The translations under genes were made by a program, and so were the position numbers. Below are positions 16,221 through 25,479 of a stretch of 64,000 nucleotides of DNA, in pieces. The notes under the pieces were generated by a model. It was not told where the DNA came from, searched no databases, and saw only the letters and a list, made by a program, of their open reading frames with translations. Where the stretch lies: NCBI GenBank assembly GCA_964245075.1, contig CAXTLC010000013.1:1-64000 (forward strand), given 5' to 3'. How positions within the stretch are numbered: position 1 is the stretch's first letter; each line of letters opens with the position of its first letter. Source of the DNA: LMUY01 sp964245075. GTDB taxonomy: Bacteria; Pseudomonadota; Alphaproteobacteria; Acetobacterales; Acetobacteraceae.

Positions 16221-17553
16221 GGTCCCGCGTTACACCCGTCCGGAGATGGCTGCCATCTGGGCTCCCGTGAACCGCTACCGTTTGTGGTTCGCCATCGAGG
16301 CCGCGGCGGCCGACGGCATGGCGGCGCTCGGCACCATCCCCCGGGAAGCCGCCGCCGCCATCCGCGGGAAGGGCGAGCCGATGCTGGCTGCCATGACGGA
16401 GGCCGATATCGCCCGCATCGACGCCATCGAGGCGGAAACGCGGCACGACGTGATCGCCTTCCTCACCTGGCTGGCCGAAGGCATCGGGCCGGACAGCCGC
16501 TTCGTCCACCAGGGCATGACCAGCAGCGACGTGCTGGACACCTGCCTGTCCCTGCAACTGACGCAAGCGGCCGACCTGCTGCTGGCCGACCTGGACGCGG
16601 TGCTGGCGGCGCTCCGCCGGCGCGCGTTCGAGCACAAAGGCACGCTGACGATCGGCCGCAGCCACGGCATCCATGCGGAGCCGACCTCGTTCGGGCTCAA
16701 GCTCGCCGGGCACTACGCGGAGTTCGCCCGCAACCGCGCGCGGCTGGAAGCGGCGCGCGCGGAGGTGGCGGTGTGCGCGGTCTCCGGCGCCGTCGGCACC
16801 TACGCCCACCTGGACCCGCGCGTGGAGGAGCATGTCGCCCGCACCCTGGGCCTCGCGGTGGAGCCGGTGTCCACCCAGGTGATCGCGCGGGACCGGCACG
16901 CGCAGTTCTTCTGCACCCTGGCGGTGATCGCGAGCGGGGTGGAGCGGCTGGCGGTGGAGGTGCGGCACTTGCAGCGCTCGGAGGTGCGGGAAGCGGAGGA
17001 GTTCTTCCACGCCGGGCAGAAGGGCAGCAGCGCCATGCCGCACAAGCGCAACCCGGTGCTGAGCGAGAACCTGACCGGCCTGGCCCGCATCGTGCGCGCC
17101 GCCGCCGTTCCCGCGCTGGAGAACGTGGCGCTGTGGCACGAGCGCGACATCAGCCACAGCAGCGTGGAGCGCGTGATCGGCCCGGACGCGACCCTGGCGC
17201 TGGATTTCGCGCTGGCGCGCCTGGCGGGGATGATGGACAAGCTGGTGGTGCACCCCGAGCGGATGGCGGCCAACCTCGAAAGCCTGGGCGGCGTGGTGCA
17301 CAGCGGCGAGGTGCTGCTGGCGCTGACCCGCGCGGGCATCCTGCGGGAGGACGCCTACCGCCTCGTGCAGCGCAACGCGATGGCGACGTGGGAGAGTTTG
17401 GGCCAGCCCGGCGCGCGCGGGTTCCGGGACGCCCTGCTGGCCGACCCGGAGGTCGCCGGCCGCATCACCCCGGCCGCAATCGACGCCGCGATGGACCCGG
17501 CGATGCACCTGCGCGCCGTGGACCAGGTGTTCGCCCGGGTGTTCGGCGAATGA
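16219..17553 (+). CDS. purB: Adenylosuccinate lyase
   Basis: Catalyses two steps of purine synthesis: SAICAR to AICAR and adenylosuccinate to AMP, both releasing fumarate. The 444 residues contain FVHQGMTSSDVLDTCLSLQ, the catalytic histidine region IGRSHGIHAEPTSFG and the superfamily signature GSSAMPHKRNP (about 272). AAGGA precedes the ATG at 16219 by 6 bases; an in-frame ATG lies 9 bases earlier at 16210. It is divergent from, and slightly overlaps, the TerC-like gene. Confidence 0.96.
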   Translation: MVPRYTRPEMAAIWAPVNRYRLWFAIEAAAADGMAALGTIPREAAAAIRGKGEPMLAAMTEADIARIDAIEAETRHDVIAFLTWLAEGIGPDSRFVHQGMTSSDVLDTCLSLQLTQAADLLLADLDAVLAALRRRAFEHKGTLTIGRSHGIHAEPTSFGLKLAGHYAEFARNRARLEAARAEVAVCAVSGAVGTYAHLDPRVEEHVARTLGLAVEPVSTQVIARDRHAQFFCTLAVIASGVERLAVEVRHLQRSEVREAEEFFHAGQKGSSAMPHKRNPVLSENLTGLARIVRAAAVPALENVALWHERDISHSSVERVIGPDATLALDFALARLAGMMDKLVVHPERMAANLESLGGVVHSGEVLLALTRAGILREDAYRLVQRNAMATWESLGQPGARGFRDALLADPEVAGRITPAAIDAAMDPAMHLRAVDQVFARVFGE

Positions 17554-17563
17554 GGGTCGGAGA

Positions 17564-17597
17564 AGCCCTCTCCTTCTGGGAGAGGGCTGGGTGAGGG
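17564..17597. repeat. REP-like palindrome AGCCCTCTCC-N5-GGAGAGGGCT
   Basis: Perfect 10-bp stem with loop TTCTG (17564-17588), followed by the tail GGGTGAGGG. It lies 10 bp after purB. Stem and tail match the elements at 33003 and 53040. It may also stop transcription, but no T-run follows. Confidence 0.65.
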
Positions 17598-17682
17598 TCG
17601 TGCAACTCGGCGAATCTCGCCTTGTGTCCCTCGCTCCGACTCCTTCCCAGAGGGAGTAAGGAGCACACAAACAAGCGCTGTC

Positions 17683-18129
17683 TTACTTCACGAACGGCAC
17701 GTTCGCGCGTGATGTCACTGCCAAGCGGTCCAGGCACTCGTCGCGGTCACGGTCGGCCGGGTTCTTGCCGCCCCGGCAGGCCAGCACGTCGTTGACCAGG
17801 ATGCGGGCGATGCCGTCGCATGGCAGGCCTTGCAGGTCGAACAGCCGCACCACCGTCTTTTCTTGGCCGAGCGGCCCCAGGTCCAGCGCGATGCGCCGCT
17901 CGATCACCCCGTCCGTGCCGAACAGCACCAAGTCGAGGCGGAGTTGCTCGAACGGCTCCGGGTCGGGGTTCTGGGCCACGATGTAGGCCCGGCAGCCGGC
18001 GGCGGCGCCCGGAATGGCTTCCAGCTTGTTCAGCTCCAGCGGGATCGGGGCCGCGGCCCAGGCCGGACCGGCAAGGGCGGCCAGGACAAATGCCGGGCCG
18101 GCAACCCGGCTGAACGCTGTGGCTCTCAT
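17683..18129 (-). CDS. Secreted hypothetical protein with four cysteines
   Basis: A 148-residue protein with a clear Sec signal peptide (residues about 1-27, positively charged start then VAGPAFVLAALAGPAWAAA). The mature part has four cysteines (in AAGCRAY, GLPCDG, VLACRG, DECLD), suggesting two disulfides, and the stretch EQLRLDLVLFGTDGVIERRI. I do not recognise a characterised family. AGGGG lies 8 bases before this ATG; the frame is open upstream to 18192. Confidence 0.65.
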   Translation of the reverse strand: MRATAFSRVAGPAFVLAALAGPAWAAAPIPLELNKLEAIPGAAAGCRAYIVAQNPDPEPFEQLRLDLVLFGTDGVIERRIALDLGPLGQEKTVVRLFDLQGLPCDGIARILVNDVLACRGGKNPADRDRDECLDRLAVTSRANVPFVK

Positions 18130-18257
18130 CGGCGCCCCTGCCTTTATCTCTGTGGCTCCGTGTGTTTGTGACACTGCACCTCCCGTGTCCATGCCCGGCG
18201 CTTTCCCACGGCCAGGCGCCCGCGTTAAGCTGACGCGCCCCCTGGAGGACCAAGCCC

Positions 18258-18677
18258 TTGCACCCGGCGCTGACCCTGACCGACCAGCCGGACCCGGCGC
18301 TGCGCGATGTGATCTACGAGAACTTCCGCGCCCACTCCGCGTCCCACGGATTGGCTGCGGACTTCCAACCGCTGTTCATCGAGGCACGAAGGGAGGGCGC
18401 GCTGCTCGGCGGGTTGCAGGGGCGGACCGGGCGCGGCTGGCTCTATGTCGAACTGCTGGCGCTGCCAGCGGCGGAGCAGGGCGCCGGGCTGGGCCGCCGC
18501 CTGCTCGCGATGGCGGAGGAGGAAGCGGCGCGGCGCGGCTGCCACGGCGCATACCTGTACACCTTCGCCTTCCAAGCGCCGGGCTTCTACGAGAAGTTCG
18601 GCTATCGCGAGTTCGGCCGGCTGGCCGACGGCGATCCCAGGCTGGACCGCATCTGGCTCAGCAAGCGCCTGCCATGA
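18258..18677 (+). CDS. GNAT family N-acetyltransferase (first of tandem pair)
   Basis: A 139-residue acyltransferase fold. The acetyl-CoA-binding motif A is in VELLALPAAEQGAGLGRRLL, and motif B region reads YLYTFAFQAPGFYEKFGYRE. The start is TTG, set by GGAGGA 8 bases upstream. Its stop overlaps the next start (ATGA). The substrate is unknown. It is clearly paralogous to the next gene. Confidence 0.85.
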   Translation: MHPALTLTDQPDPALRDVIYENFRAHSASHGLAADFQPLFIEARREGALLGGLQGRTGRGWLYVELLALPAAEQGAGLGRRLLAMAEEEAARRGCHGAYLYTFAFQAPGFYEKFGYREFGRLADGDPRLDRIWLSKRLP

Positions 18678-19096
18678 CGGCCTGGACGGTGACGCTGGAG
18701 CCGAAGCCCACCGCCGCGATGCGCCGCGCGGTGATGCGGCCGCTGCGGAAGCACAACGTGGCGCAGGTGGGCGATGGCCAGTTCACCCCCGTGGCCATCA
18801 CGGTGCGGGATGCCAAGGCCAAGATCGCCGGCGGGCTGTGGGGTTACGCGTGGCACGGCTTCCTGTTCGTCGAACTGCTGGCGCTCGGTCCGGCACGCGG
18901 CGGCGGGCTGGGCCGCGAGGTCATGGCCATGGCGGAGGCGGAGGCCCGGCGTCTCGGCTGCGCCGGCATCTGGCTCGACACGTTCACCTTCCAGGCGCCC
19001 GGCTTCTACGCGAGGCTCGGTTTCGAGGAGGCCGGGCGCATCACCGGCCACCCGCCGGGGCACGACCGCATCTTCCTCGTCAAGCGTTTGTCATAG
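18674..19096 (+). CDS. GNAT family N-acetyltransferase (second of tandem pair)
   Basis: A 140-residue GNAT protein with ELLALGPARGGGLGREVMAM as the CoA-binding region and WLDTFTFQAPGFYARLGFEE near the C-terminus. It shares these blocks with the preceding gene and is translationally coupled to it (ATGA), so the pair arose by tandem duplication. The two N-termini differ more than the C-termini, suggesting different substrates or a heterodimer. Substrate unknown. Confidence 0.85.
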   Translation: MTAWTVTLEPKPTAAMRRAVMRPLRKHNVAQVGDGQFTPVAITVRDAKAKIAGGLWGYAWHGFLFVELLALGPARGGGLGREVMAMAEAEARRLGCAGIWLDTFTFQAPGFYARLGFEEAGRITGHPPGHDRIFLVKRLS

Positions 19097-19158
19097 CAAA
19101 ACGCCCCAGCTTCGCCCCCCGGCCTTTGACGGACCCGCCACGCACCTAAATAAACGGA

Positions 19159-20985
19159 ATGACATCCATCCCTCTGCCCGTCCCGCGGGCGCGCGCACCC
19201 GAGGGCCTCGCCGCCCTGTCCACGGCCGGACAGCCGGGCGCCTTGCCCGCCTGGGACCTGTCGGATCTTTACTCCGGCATCGACAGCCCGCGCATCACGG
19301 CCGACCTCGACGGAGCGTCCGCCGACGCCGCGGCGTTCGCTGCCCGCTACGCCGGCGCCCTCGGCGGCCTGTCCGGCGCGGCGCTGGCGGAGGCGATCGG
19401 GGAGTACCAGCGGATCGAGGAAACGCTCGGCCGGGTGATGTCCTTCGCGCAGCTCAGCTTCAGCGGGGATGCGACGGACGCGGTGATCGGCAAGTTCATG
19501 CAGTCCTGCTCCGAACGGGTCACGCAGATCACCTCCAACCTGATCTTCTTCAGCCTGGAGCTGAACCGGATCGACGATGCGGTCCTCGCCGCGAAGCTCA
19601 ATGACCCGGCGCTCGCCCGCTGGGCGCCGTTCCTGCGGGACATCCGGGTGTTCCGGCCGCACCAGCTCTCGGACGAGGCGGAGAAGCTGATCCATGAGGT
19701 GAGCGTCACCGCCCAGGCTTGGAGCCGGCTGTTCGACGAGACGGTCGCCGGCATGCAGGTGCCGCTCGGCGGCCAGAAGCTCACGGTCAGCGACGTGCTG
19801 AACAAGCTGTCCGACCGGGACCGGGCGGTGCGGGAGCAGGCCGGCCACGCCATCGGCCAGGCCTTCGGCGAGCGGGTCAAGCTATTCGGCCTGATCACCA
19901 ACACGCTGGCGAAGGACAAGTCGATCAGCGATGGCTGGCGGCATTACCCCCGCCCCGGCAGCGCCCGCAACCGGTCCAACATGGTGGAGGACGAGGTGGT
20001 GGACGCGCTGGTGTCCGCCGTCACGGCCGACTACGCGCGCTTGTCGCACCGCTACTACGCCATGAAGGCGAAGTGGCTTGGCCTGCCCAAGTTGCAGCAC
20101 TGGGACCGCAACGCGCCCCTGCCCGGCGACGAGGACCGCGCCATCTCGTGGGACGAGGCGCGCAACCGGGTGCTGACCGCCTACGGCGCGTTCAGCCCGG
20201 AGCTTGCCGATGTCGGCCGGCAATTCTTCGACAAGCCCTGGATCGATGCCGGGCTGCGGCCGGGCAAGTCCGGCGGCGCCTTCGCCCACCCGACCGTGCC
20301 GTCCGCGCACCCCTACCTGCTGCTGAACTATCACGGCCGCACCCGGGACGTGATGACGCTGGCGCACGAACTGGGCCACGGCGTGCACCAAGTGCTGGCT
20401 GCGCCGCAGGGCTACCTGCAATCCGGCACGCCGCTGACCCTGGCCGAGACTGCCAGCGTGTTCGGCGAGATGCTGACCTTCCGCGCCTTGCTCGACGCGG
20501 AGCAGGACGGGGCCCGGCGCCGCATCATGCTGGCCGGCAAGGTGGAGGACATGCTGAACACGGTGGTGCGCCAGACTGCGTTCTACCGCTTCGAAGCGCT
20601 GGTGCATGAGGAGCGCCGCTCCGGCGAGCTGCTGCCGGAGCGCATCGGCGCGATCTGGCGGCAGGTGCAGACGGAGAGCCTGGGACCGGCCTTCGAGTTC
20701 ACGCCGGAGTACGACGTGTTCTGGGCCTACGTGCCGCACTTCATCCACTCGCCGTTCTACGTTTACGCATACGCGTTCGGGGATTGCCTGGTGAACGCGC
20801 TTTACGGGGTGTTCCAGGACGGACATCCGGGTTTCCAGGCGAAGTACCTGGACATGTTGCGCGCCGGCGGCACCAAGCGGCACCGGGAGCTGCTGGCGCC
20901 TTTTGGCCTGGACGCATCCGACCCGGCGTTCTGGCGCCGTGGCCTGGATGTGATCTCCGGCTTCATCGACGAGCTGGAGGACTGA
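19159..20985 (+). CDS. M3 family oligoendopeptidase (PepF-type)
   Basis: Zinc metallopeptidase that cleaves short cytoplasmic peptides. Of 608 residues, the catalytic motif is HELGHGVHQ (about residue 403; HExxH is H-E-L-G-H) with the third ligand glutamate in TLAETASVFGEML. The N-terminal WDLSDLYSGIDSP is typical of PepF. The C-terminal HSPFYVYAYAFGDCLV is the conserved substrate-binding loop with tyrosines. It is followed after only 3 bp by the ABC1 kinase gene, so the two are probably co-transcribed. Confidence 0.93.
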   Translation: MTSIPLPVPRARAPEGLAALSTAGQPGALPAWDLSDLYSGIDSPRITADLDGASADAAAFAARYAGALGGLSGAALAEAIGEYQRIEETLGRVMSFAQLSFSGDATDAVIGKFMQSCSERVTQITSNLIFFSLELNRIDDAVLAAKLNDPALARWAPFLRDIRVFRPHQLSDEAEKLIHEVSVTAQAWSRLFDETVAGMQVPLGGQKLTVSDVLNKLSDRDRAVREQAGHAIGQAFGERVKLFGLITNTLAKDKSISDGWRHYPRPGSARNRSNMVEDEVVDALVSAVTADYARLSHRYYAMKAKWLGLPKLQHWDRNAPLPGDEDRAISWDEARNRVLTAYGAFSPELADVGRQFFDKPWIDAGLRPGKSGGAFAHPTVPSAHPYLLLNYHGRTRDVMTLAHELGHGVHQVLAAPQGYLQSGTPLTLAETASVFGEMLTFRALLDAEQDGARRRIMLAGKVEDMLNTVVRQTAFYRFEALVHEERRSGELLPERIGAIWRQVQTESLGPAFEFTPEYDVFWAYVPHFIHSPFYVYAYAFGDCLVNALYGVFQDGHPGFQAKYLDMLRAGGTKRHRELLAPFGLDASDPAFWRRGLDVISGFIDELED

Positions 20986-20988
20986 CCC

Positions 20989-22350
20989 ATGGCATATGAC
21001 AGCCGCGAAGACCGCGCCAACATCTTCGGCGAGGTTCGCCGCCTGGCACGCACCTCTGGCGCCGTGGGCGGCATCGCCGCACGCTTCGCCGGGCAGCGCG
21101 TGTTCGGCATCAAGAACAACGGCGCGGCCCATGCGGAGGACCTGAAAGCCATCCTCGGCGGGCTGAAGGGGCCGTTGATGAAGGTGGCCCAGTTCCTGTC
21201 CACGATCCCGGACGCGATCCCGGAGGAATATGCCGCCGAATTGGCGCAGCTGCAGGCCAACGCGCCGCCGATGGGATGGAACTTCGTGCGCCGGCGCATG
21301 GCCGGGGAGCTGGGGGCCGATTGGCAATCCAAGTTCGGCAGCTTCGGCCAGGAAGCCGCCGCTGCCGCCAGCCTGGGCCAGGTGCATCGCGCCACGCTGC
21401 CGGACGGCACGCCGGTCGCCTGCAAGCTGCAATACCCGGACATGGCGAGCACGGTGGAGGCCGACCTCAAGCAGCTCAAGCTGGCGATGTCGCTCTACAA
21501 GCGGTTCGAGTCGGCGATCCAGTCCGACGATATCTACATCGAGATCGCCGAGCGGCTGCGGGAGGAACTGGATTACCGCCGCGAGGCCGCGCAGATGAAG
21601 CTGTACGGGCTGATGCTCGACGGCGACGAACTGGTCAGCGTGCCCAAGCCGGTCGAGAGCCACTCCACCGGGCGGCTGCTGACCATGACGTGGCTGGAAG
21701 GGCGCGGCCTGCAATCCAGGCTGGACGAGGGCATGTCACTGGAGGAGCGCAACCGGCTCGCCACGGCGATCTTCCACGCCTGGTACCGGCCGCTCTACCG
21801 CTACGGCGTGATCCACGGCGACCCGCATCTCGGCAATTACCAGGTGCGCGCCGACAACGGCCTCAACCTGCTCGACTACGGCGCGATCCGCGTGTTCCCG
21901 CCGAAGTTCGTCAGCGGCGTGATCGACCTGTACGAGGCCATCCGCGACGAGGACATGGACCGTGCCCACCACGCCTACGAGCAATGGGGCTTCAACGACC
22001 TGTCGCGCGAGAAGATGGAGCTGCTCAACCAATGGGCGCGGTTCATCTACGAGCCGCTGCTGTCGGACCGGGTGCGGCTGATCCAGGAGCACGGCGACCC
22101 CAACTTCGGCCGCTCGGTGGCCGAGAAGGTGCACCAAGGACTGAAAGAAACCGGCGGCGTGCGCCCGCCGCGGGAGTTCGTGCTGATGGACCGCTCGGCG
22201 GTGGGGCTGGGCAGCGTGTTCCTGCGGCTCAAGGCGGAGCTGAACTGGTCGCAGATGTTCCGTGACATGGTTGCCGGGTTCGACGCAGACGCCTTGGCGG
22301 CGCGGCAAGCGGCGGCATTGGCCGAAGCGGGCGTGCCGAACGCGGCCTGA
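20989..22350 (+). CDS. ABC1/UbiB-family atypical kinase
   Basis: A 453-residue protein of the AarF/ABC1/UbiB family, members of which act on or regulate ubiquinone and lipid metabolism. The family's KxGQ motif reads LMKVAQFLSTIPDAIP, with Ala for Gly. The Ala-rich nucleotide loop is AAAAASLGQVHRA, the catalytic loop VIHGDPHLGNY and the metal-binding DFG counterpart LLDYGAIRVF. No C-terminal membrane helices are evident, unlike UbiB, so it is not the canonical ubiB. It is 3 bp downstream of the pepF-like gene. Confidence 0.87.
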   Translation: MAYDSREDRANIFGEVRRLARTSGAVGGIAARFAGQRVFGIKNNGAAHAEDLKAILGGLKGPLMKVAQFLSTIPDAIPEEYAAELAQLQANAPPMGWNFVRRRMAGELGADWQSKFGSFGQEAAAAASLGQVHRATLPDGTPVACKLQYPDMASTVEADLKQLKLAMSLYKRFESAIQSDDIYIEIAERLREELDYRREAAQMKLYGLMLDGDELVSVPKPVESHSTGRLLTMTWLEGRGLQSRLDEGMSLEERNRLATAIFHAWYRPLYRYGVIHGDPHLGNYQVRADNGLNLLDYGAIRVFPPKFVSGVIDLYEAIRDEDMDRAHHAYEQWGFNDLSREKMELLNQWARFIYEPLLSDRVRLIQEHGDPNFGRSVAEKVHQGLKETGGVRPPREFVLMDRSAVGLGSVFLRLKAELNWSQMFRDMVAGFDADALAARQAAALAEAGVPNAA

Positions 22351-22354
22351 CCGT

Positions 22355-23719
22355 TCAGGCGCCCGCCGCGCGCAACGAAGCGGCCTCTCTCGCCTGCGCC
22401 CGCCGCTGCGCCTCCGCAATCCGTTCGTGCGCCCGCATGGTCATCGAACGGCGGAGGAAGCGGCGGCGCATTGGCTTGAGCACCAGCAGCGCCAGGGCTG
22501 CGGTCAGCAGGTTCACCCCGGCAACCACGTACAGCACCAGCAGCCAGTCTCCCGTCGCCTCCCGCAGCAGGCTGCCGAGCGGAACCAGCAGCGCCGCCGT
22601 CCCCTTGGCGGTGTAGAGCAGTCCGTAGTTCGTCGCCGCGAACTTGCGGCCGAACGTGTCGCCGCAGGTCGCAGGAAAGAGTGAGTAGATCTCGCCCCAG
22701 GCGAAGAACACCAGCCCGGTGAGGATCACGAACAGCACCGGGTCCCGCGCCACGAAAGTCAGGGCCAGGATGCCCAGCCCTTCCAGCGCGAACGCGATGA
22801 ACATCGTGTTCTCGCGCCCGATCTTGTCCGACACCCAACCGAAGAACGGACGGGTCACGCCGTTCATCACACGGTCGATCGACAGCGCGAAGGTCAGCGC
22901 CGGCATGGTCAGGAACAGCAGGGTCACGGGCGTGTCCGCCACGCCGAAATCCGTCGCGATGACCGAGAGCTGCGCCGTGGCGATCAGCCCGCCCCCGCCG
23001 ACCATGACGAACATGGCGTACATCAGCAGGAACACCGGCTCGCGCACGACCTCAAGCGGCGGGAAGTCGCGCGTCATGCTGTGCAGGTGCGACGGCCGGG
23101 TGGCGAGCATGCCGCCGGGGGTCAGGCCAGTCCGCTCCGTTGCCCGCGGCTCGGACCCCGGCGGCGGTTGCAAGGCCAGCGCCACCAGTACGACAGCCAC
23201 ACCCTGGATCAGGCCGAAGGTGAGGAACGTCGCCGGGTAGCCGCTGCTGCTGATCATGTTGGAGATCGGCACCACCGTCACCGCCGACCCGGCGCCGAAG
23301 CCGCCGGCCGTCAGCCCCGCCGCCAGCCCGCGGCGGTCCGGGAACCACTTGATCGCATTGCCCACCGTGGCGCCGTAGATCATCCCTGCGCCGATGCCGC
23401 CCAGCGCCGCCGCCACGTACAGCACCGGAAGCGACCCGGCGACGCTGTTCAGCACCCAGGACAGGCCGATCAGCACCCCGCCCGCGCCCACGGTGGCCTT
23501 CGGCCCGAACCGGTCGATGACGTATCCTTCGAGCGGCAGCAGCCACGTCTCGCAGACGACGAAGACCGTGAAGGCGACTTGGATCGCGGCGCGCCCCCAG
23601 TGGTGCGCCTGGTCGATCGGCAGCACGAACAGCGTCCAGCCATATTGCAGGTTGGCGATCATGACCATGCAGACAATGCCGAGCACGAGCTGGCCCCAGC
23701 GTGAATGCAAGGCGGACAT
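22355..23719 (-). CDS. MFS transporter, oxalate/formate antiporter (OFA) family
   Basis: A 454-residue carrier with twelve predicted helices and a central loop around residue 205-220. The family features are ANLQYGWTLFVLPID at the first helix, EGYVIDRFGPKATVGAGGVL (motif A region) and GIGAGMIYGATVGNAIKWFPDRRGLA. OFA proteins exchange oxalate for formate or carry other small monocarboxylates; no oxalate decarboxylation genes adjoin, so the substrate is open. It is convergent with the ABC1 gene (4 bp apart) and divergent from pntAA. Confidence 0.85.
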   Translation of the reverse strand: MSALHSRWGQLVLGIVCMVMIANLQYGWTLFVLPIDQAHHWGRAAIQVAFTVFVVCETWLLPLEGYVIDRFGPKATVGAGGVLIGLSWVLNSVAGSLPVLYVAAALGGIGAGMIYGATVGNAIKWFPDRRGLAAGLTAGGFGAGSAVTVVPISNMISSSGYPATFLTFGLIQGVAVVLVALALQPPPGSEPRATERTGLTPGGMLATRPSHLHSMTRDFPPLEVVREPVFLLMYAMFVMVGGGGLIATAQLSVIATDFGVADTPVTLLFLTMPALTFALSIDRVMNGVTRPFFGWVSDKIGRENTMFIAFALEGLGILALTFVARDPVLFVILTGLVFFAWGEIYSLFPATCGDTFGRKFAATNYGLLYTAKGTAALLVPLGSLLREATGDWLLVLYVVAGVNLLTAALALLVLKPMRRRFLRRSMTMRAHERIAEAQRRAQAREAASLRAAGA

Positions 23720-23906
23720 TGGCGAAACCTCCCCGTTCTCAGCAGACGATGACAGGTTCGCCCGGTGCTACAAAGCATCTTCACGGCGCACCGGATGCGC
23801 GGCCGGTGCGACTCCGGCGCGCGAACGTGCACCCTTGCGTGTCTCTGCGCCGTCCCGCATCTTCTTGCGAAGGGCGGAACTCCGCCGTGCAAGCAAGGAA
23901 GATCGG

Positions 23907-25055
23907 ATGCGCCTGGCGGTGCTGAAGGAAACGGCCGCTGCGGAAACGCGCGTCGCCGCGACACCCGAGACAGTCAAGAAACTCGCAGCCCTCGGAATGA
24001 CCGTAGCCGTGCAGTCCGGCGCCGGCGCGCTCGCCTCCATAAGCGACGCGGAGTACGCCGCGGCCGGGGCCGAGGTGGCCGCCGATGCCGCAGCCGTCCT
24101 CGCCGGGGCCACGGTCGTGTTCGCCGTGCAGATGCCGGAAGCCGCCATCCGCGCCCAGCTTGCGCGCGGCACCTTGCTGGTGTGCGTCGCCAATGCCTCG
24201 CTCGACCCGGCGCTCGCCCCCGGCCTGGCCGAGGCCGGGATCGACGTCGCGGCCATGGAGCTGCTGCCGCGCATCACCCGCGCGCAGTCGATGGACGTGC
24301 TGTCCTCCCAAGCCAACCTCGCCGGCTACCGCGCGGTGATCGAGGGCGCGGGCGCGTTCGACCGCGGGTTCGCCATGATGATGACCGCCGCCGGCACCGT
24401 GCCGCCCGCCCGCGTGTTCGTGGTGGGCGCGGGCGTCGCCGGGTTGCAGGCCATCGCCACCGCACGCCGTTTGGGCGCCATCGTGTCCGCCACGGACGTG
24501 CGGCCGGCCGCCAAGGAGGAGATCCGCTCGCTCGGCGCCACCTTCGTCGGCGTGGAGGATGAGGAGTCCGCCGGGCAGACCGGCGCCTACGCCCGCACCA
24601 TGAGCGAGGCGTTCCGGGCCAAGCAGGCCGAGCTGATGAAGGCCACCGTCGCCAAGAACGACCTGGTGATCTGCACCGCCCTGGTCGCCGGCGGCAAGGC
24701 GCCCGTCATCGTCACCGCCGAGATGGTGGCCGGGATGAAGCCCGGCAGCGTCGTCGTGGACCTCGCGGCGGACGCCGGCGGCAATTGCGGCGCCACCGTG
24801 CCCGGCGAGCTGACCACGACCGGGAACGGCGTCAAGGTGCTCGGCTGGCGCAATTGGCCCGGCCGCATTCCCGTGGCCGCCAGCAACCTCTACTCCCGCA
24901 ACCTGCTGACCTTCCTGACCACCTTCTGGGACAAGGAGGCGAAGCTGCCCAAGCTGCCGGAGGACGACGCCATCGTGCAGGGCACCATGCTCACCCGCAA
25001 CGGCGCCGTCGTGCACGAGCGCTACAAGCCCCAACCGGCCGGAGCCGCCGCATGA
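23907..25055 (+). CDS. pntAA: NAD(P) transhydrogenase alpha subunit, part 1 (NAD-binding domain I)
   Basis: Soluble domain I of the proton-translocating transhydrogenase, which uses the proton gradient to reduce NADP+ with NADH. The 382 residues begin MRLAVLKETAAAETRVAATP. The NAD site is VFVVGAGVAGLQAIATARRLGA (about 171), and the mobile-loop region follows KSLGAxF-like sequence RSLGATFVGVEDEE. The split alpha subunit as in Rhodospirillum is evident. AAGGAAG precedes this ATG. The stop overlaps pntAB (ATGA). Confidence 0.96.
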   Translation: MRLAVLKETAAAETRVAATPETVKKLAALGMTVAVQSGAGALASISDAEYAAAGAEVAADAAAVLAGATVVFAVQMPEAAIRAQLARGTLLVCVANASLDPALAPGLAEAGIDVAAMELLPRITRAQSMDVLSSQANLAGYRAVIEGAGAFDRGFAMMMTAAGTVPPARVFVVGAGVAGLQAIATARRLGAIVSATDVRPAAKEEIRSLGATFVGVEDEESAGQTGAYARTMSEAFRAKQAELMKATVAKNDLVICTALVAGGKAPVIVTAEMVAGMKPGSVVVDLAADAGGNCGATVPGELTTTGNGVKVLGWRNWPGRIPVAASNLYSRNLLTFLTTFWDKEAKLPKLPEDDAIVQGTMLTRNGAVVHERYKPQPAGAAA

Positions 25056-25468
25056 ACCCGACCACCTTGGCCGACCAGGCCAACACCCTCTCGCACCAGG
25101 CGCGGGTCCTGGCGTTCAACGCCCGCCTGGTGGCGAACCAGGCCGGCGATGTCCTGGCCCCCGTGGGCGCCGCGGTGGAGCCGTTCATCTACCTGCTCGC
25201 CGTGTTCCTGATGGCCTGCTTCGTGGGCTACTACGTGGTGTGGAACGTCACGCCGGCGCTGCACTCGCCGCTGATGGGCGTCACCAACGCCATATCCTCC
25301 GTGATCATCGTGGGCGCCATGCTGGCGACCGGGCTGGGCGACACGGTCGCCGCCAAGGTGTTCGGCTTCCTGGCGGTCACCCTCGCGTCGGTCAACATCT
25401 TCGGCGGCTTCACCGTGACGCAGCGGATGCTGGCCATGTTCCGGCCGCGCACCCTGGTCAAGAAGTAG
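25052..25468 (+). CDS. pntAB: NAD(P) transhydrogenase alpha subunit, part 2 (membrane domain)
   Basis: A 138-residue subunit forming part of membrane domain II. Three to four helices lie at about residues 45-64 (FIYLLAVFLMACFVGYYVVW), 72-95 and 100-125 (FGFLAVTLASVNIFGGFTVT). The N-terminal 40 residues are a soluble extension. It is translationally coupled to pntAA and sits 11 bp before pntB. Confidence 0.95.
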   Translation: MNPTTLADQANTLSHQARVLAFNARLVANQAGDVLAPVGAAVEPFIYLLAVFLMACFVGYYVVWNVTPALHSPLMGVTNAISSVIIVGAMLATGLGDTVAAKVFGFLAVTLASVNIFGGFTVTQRMLAMFRPRTLVKK

Positions 25469-25479
25469 GGCCTGGCGGA

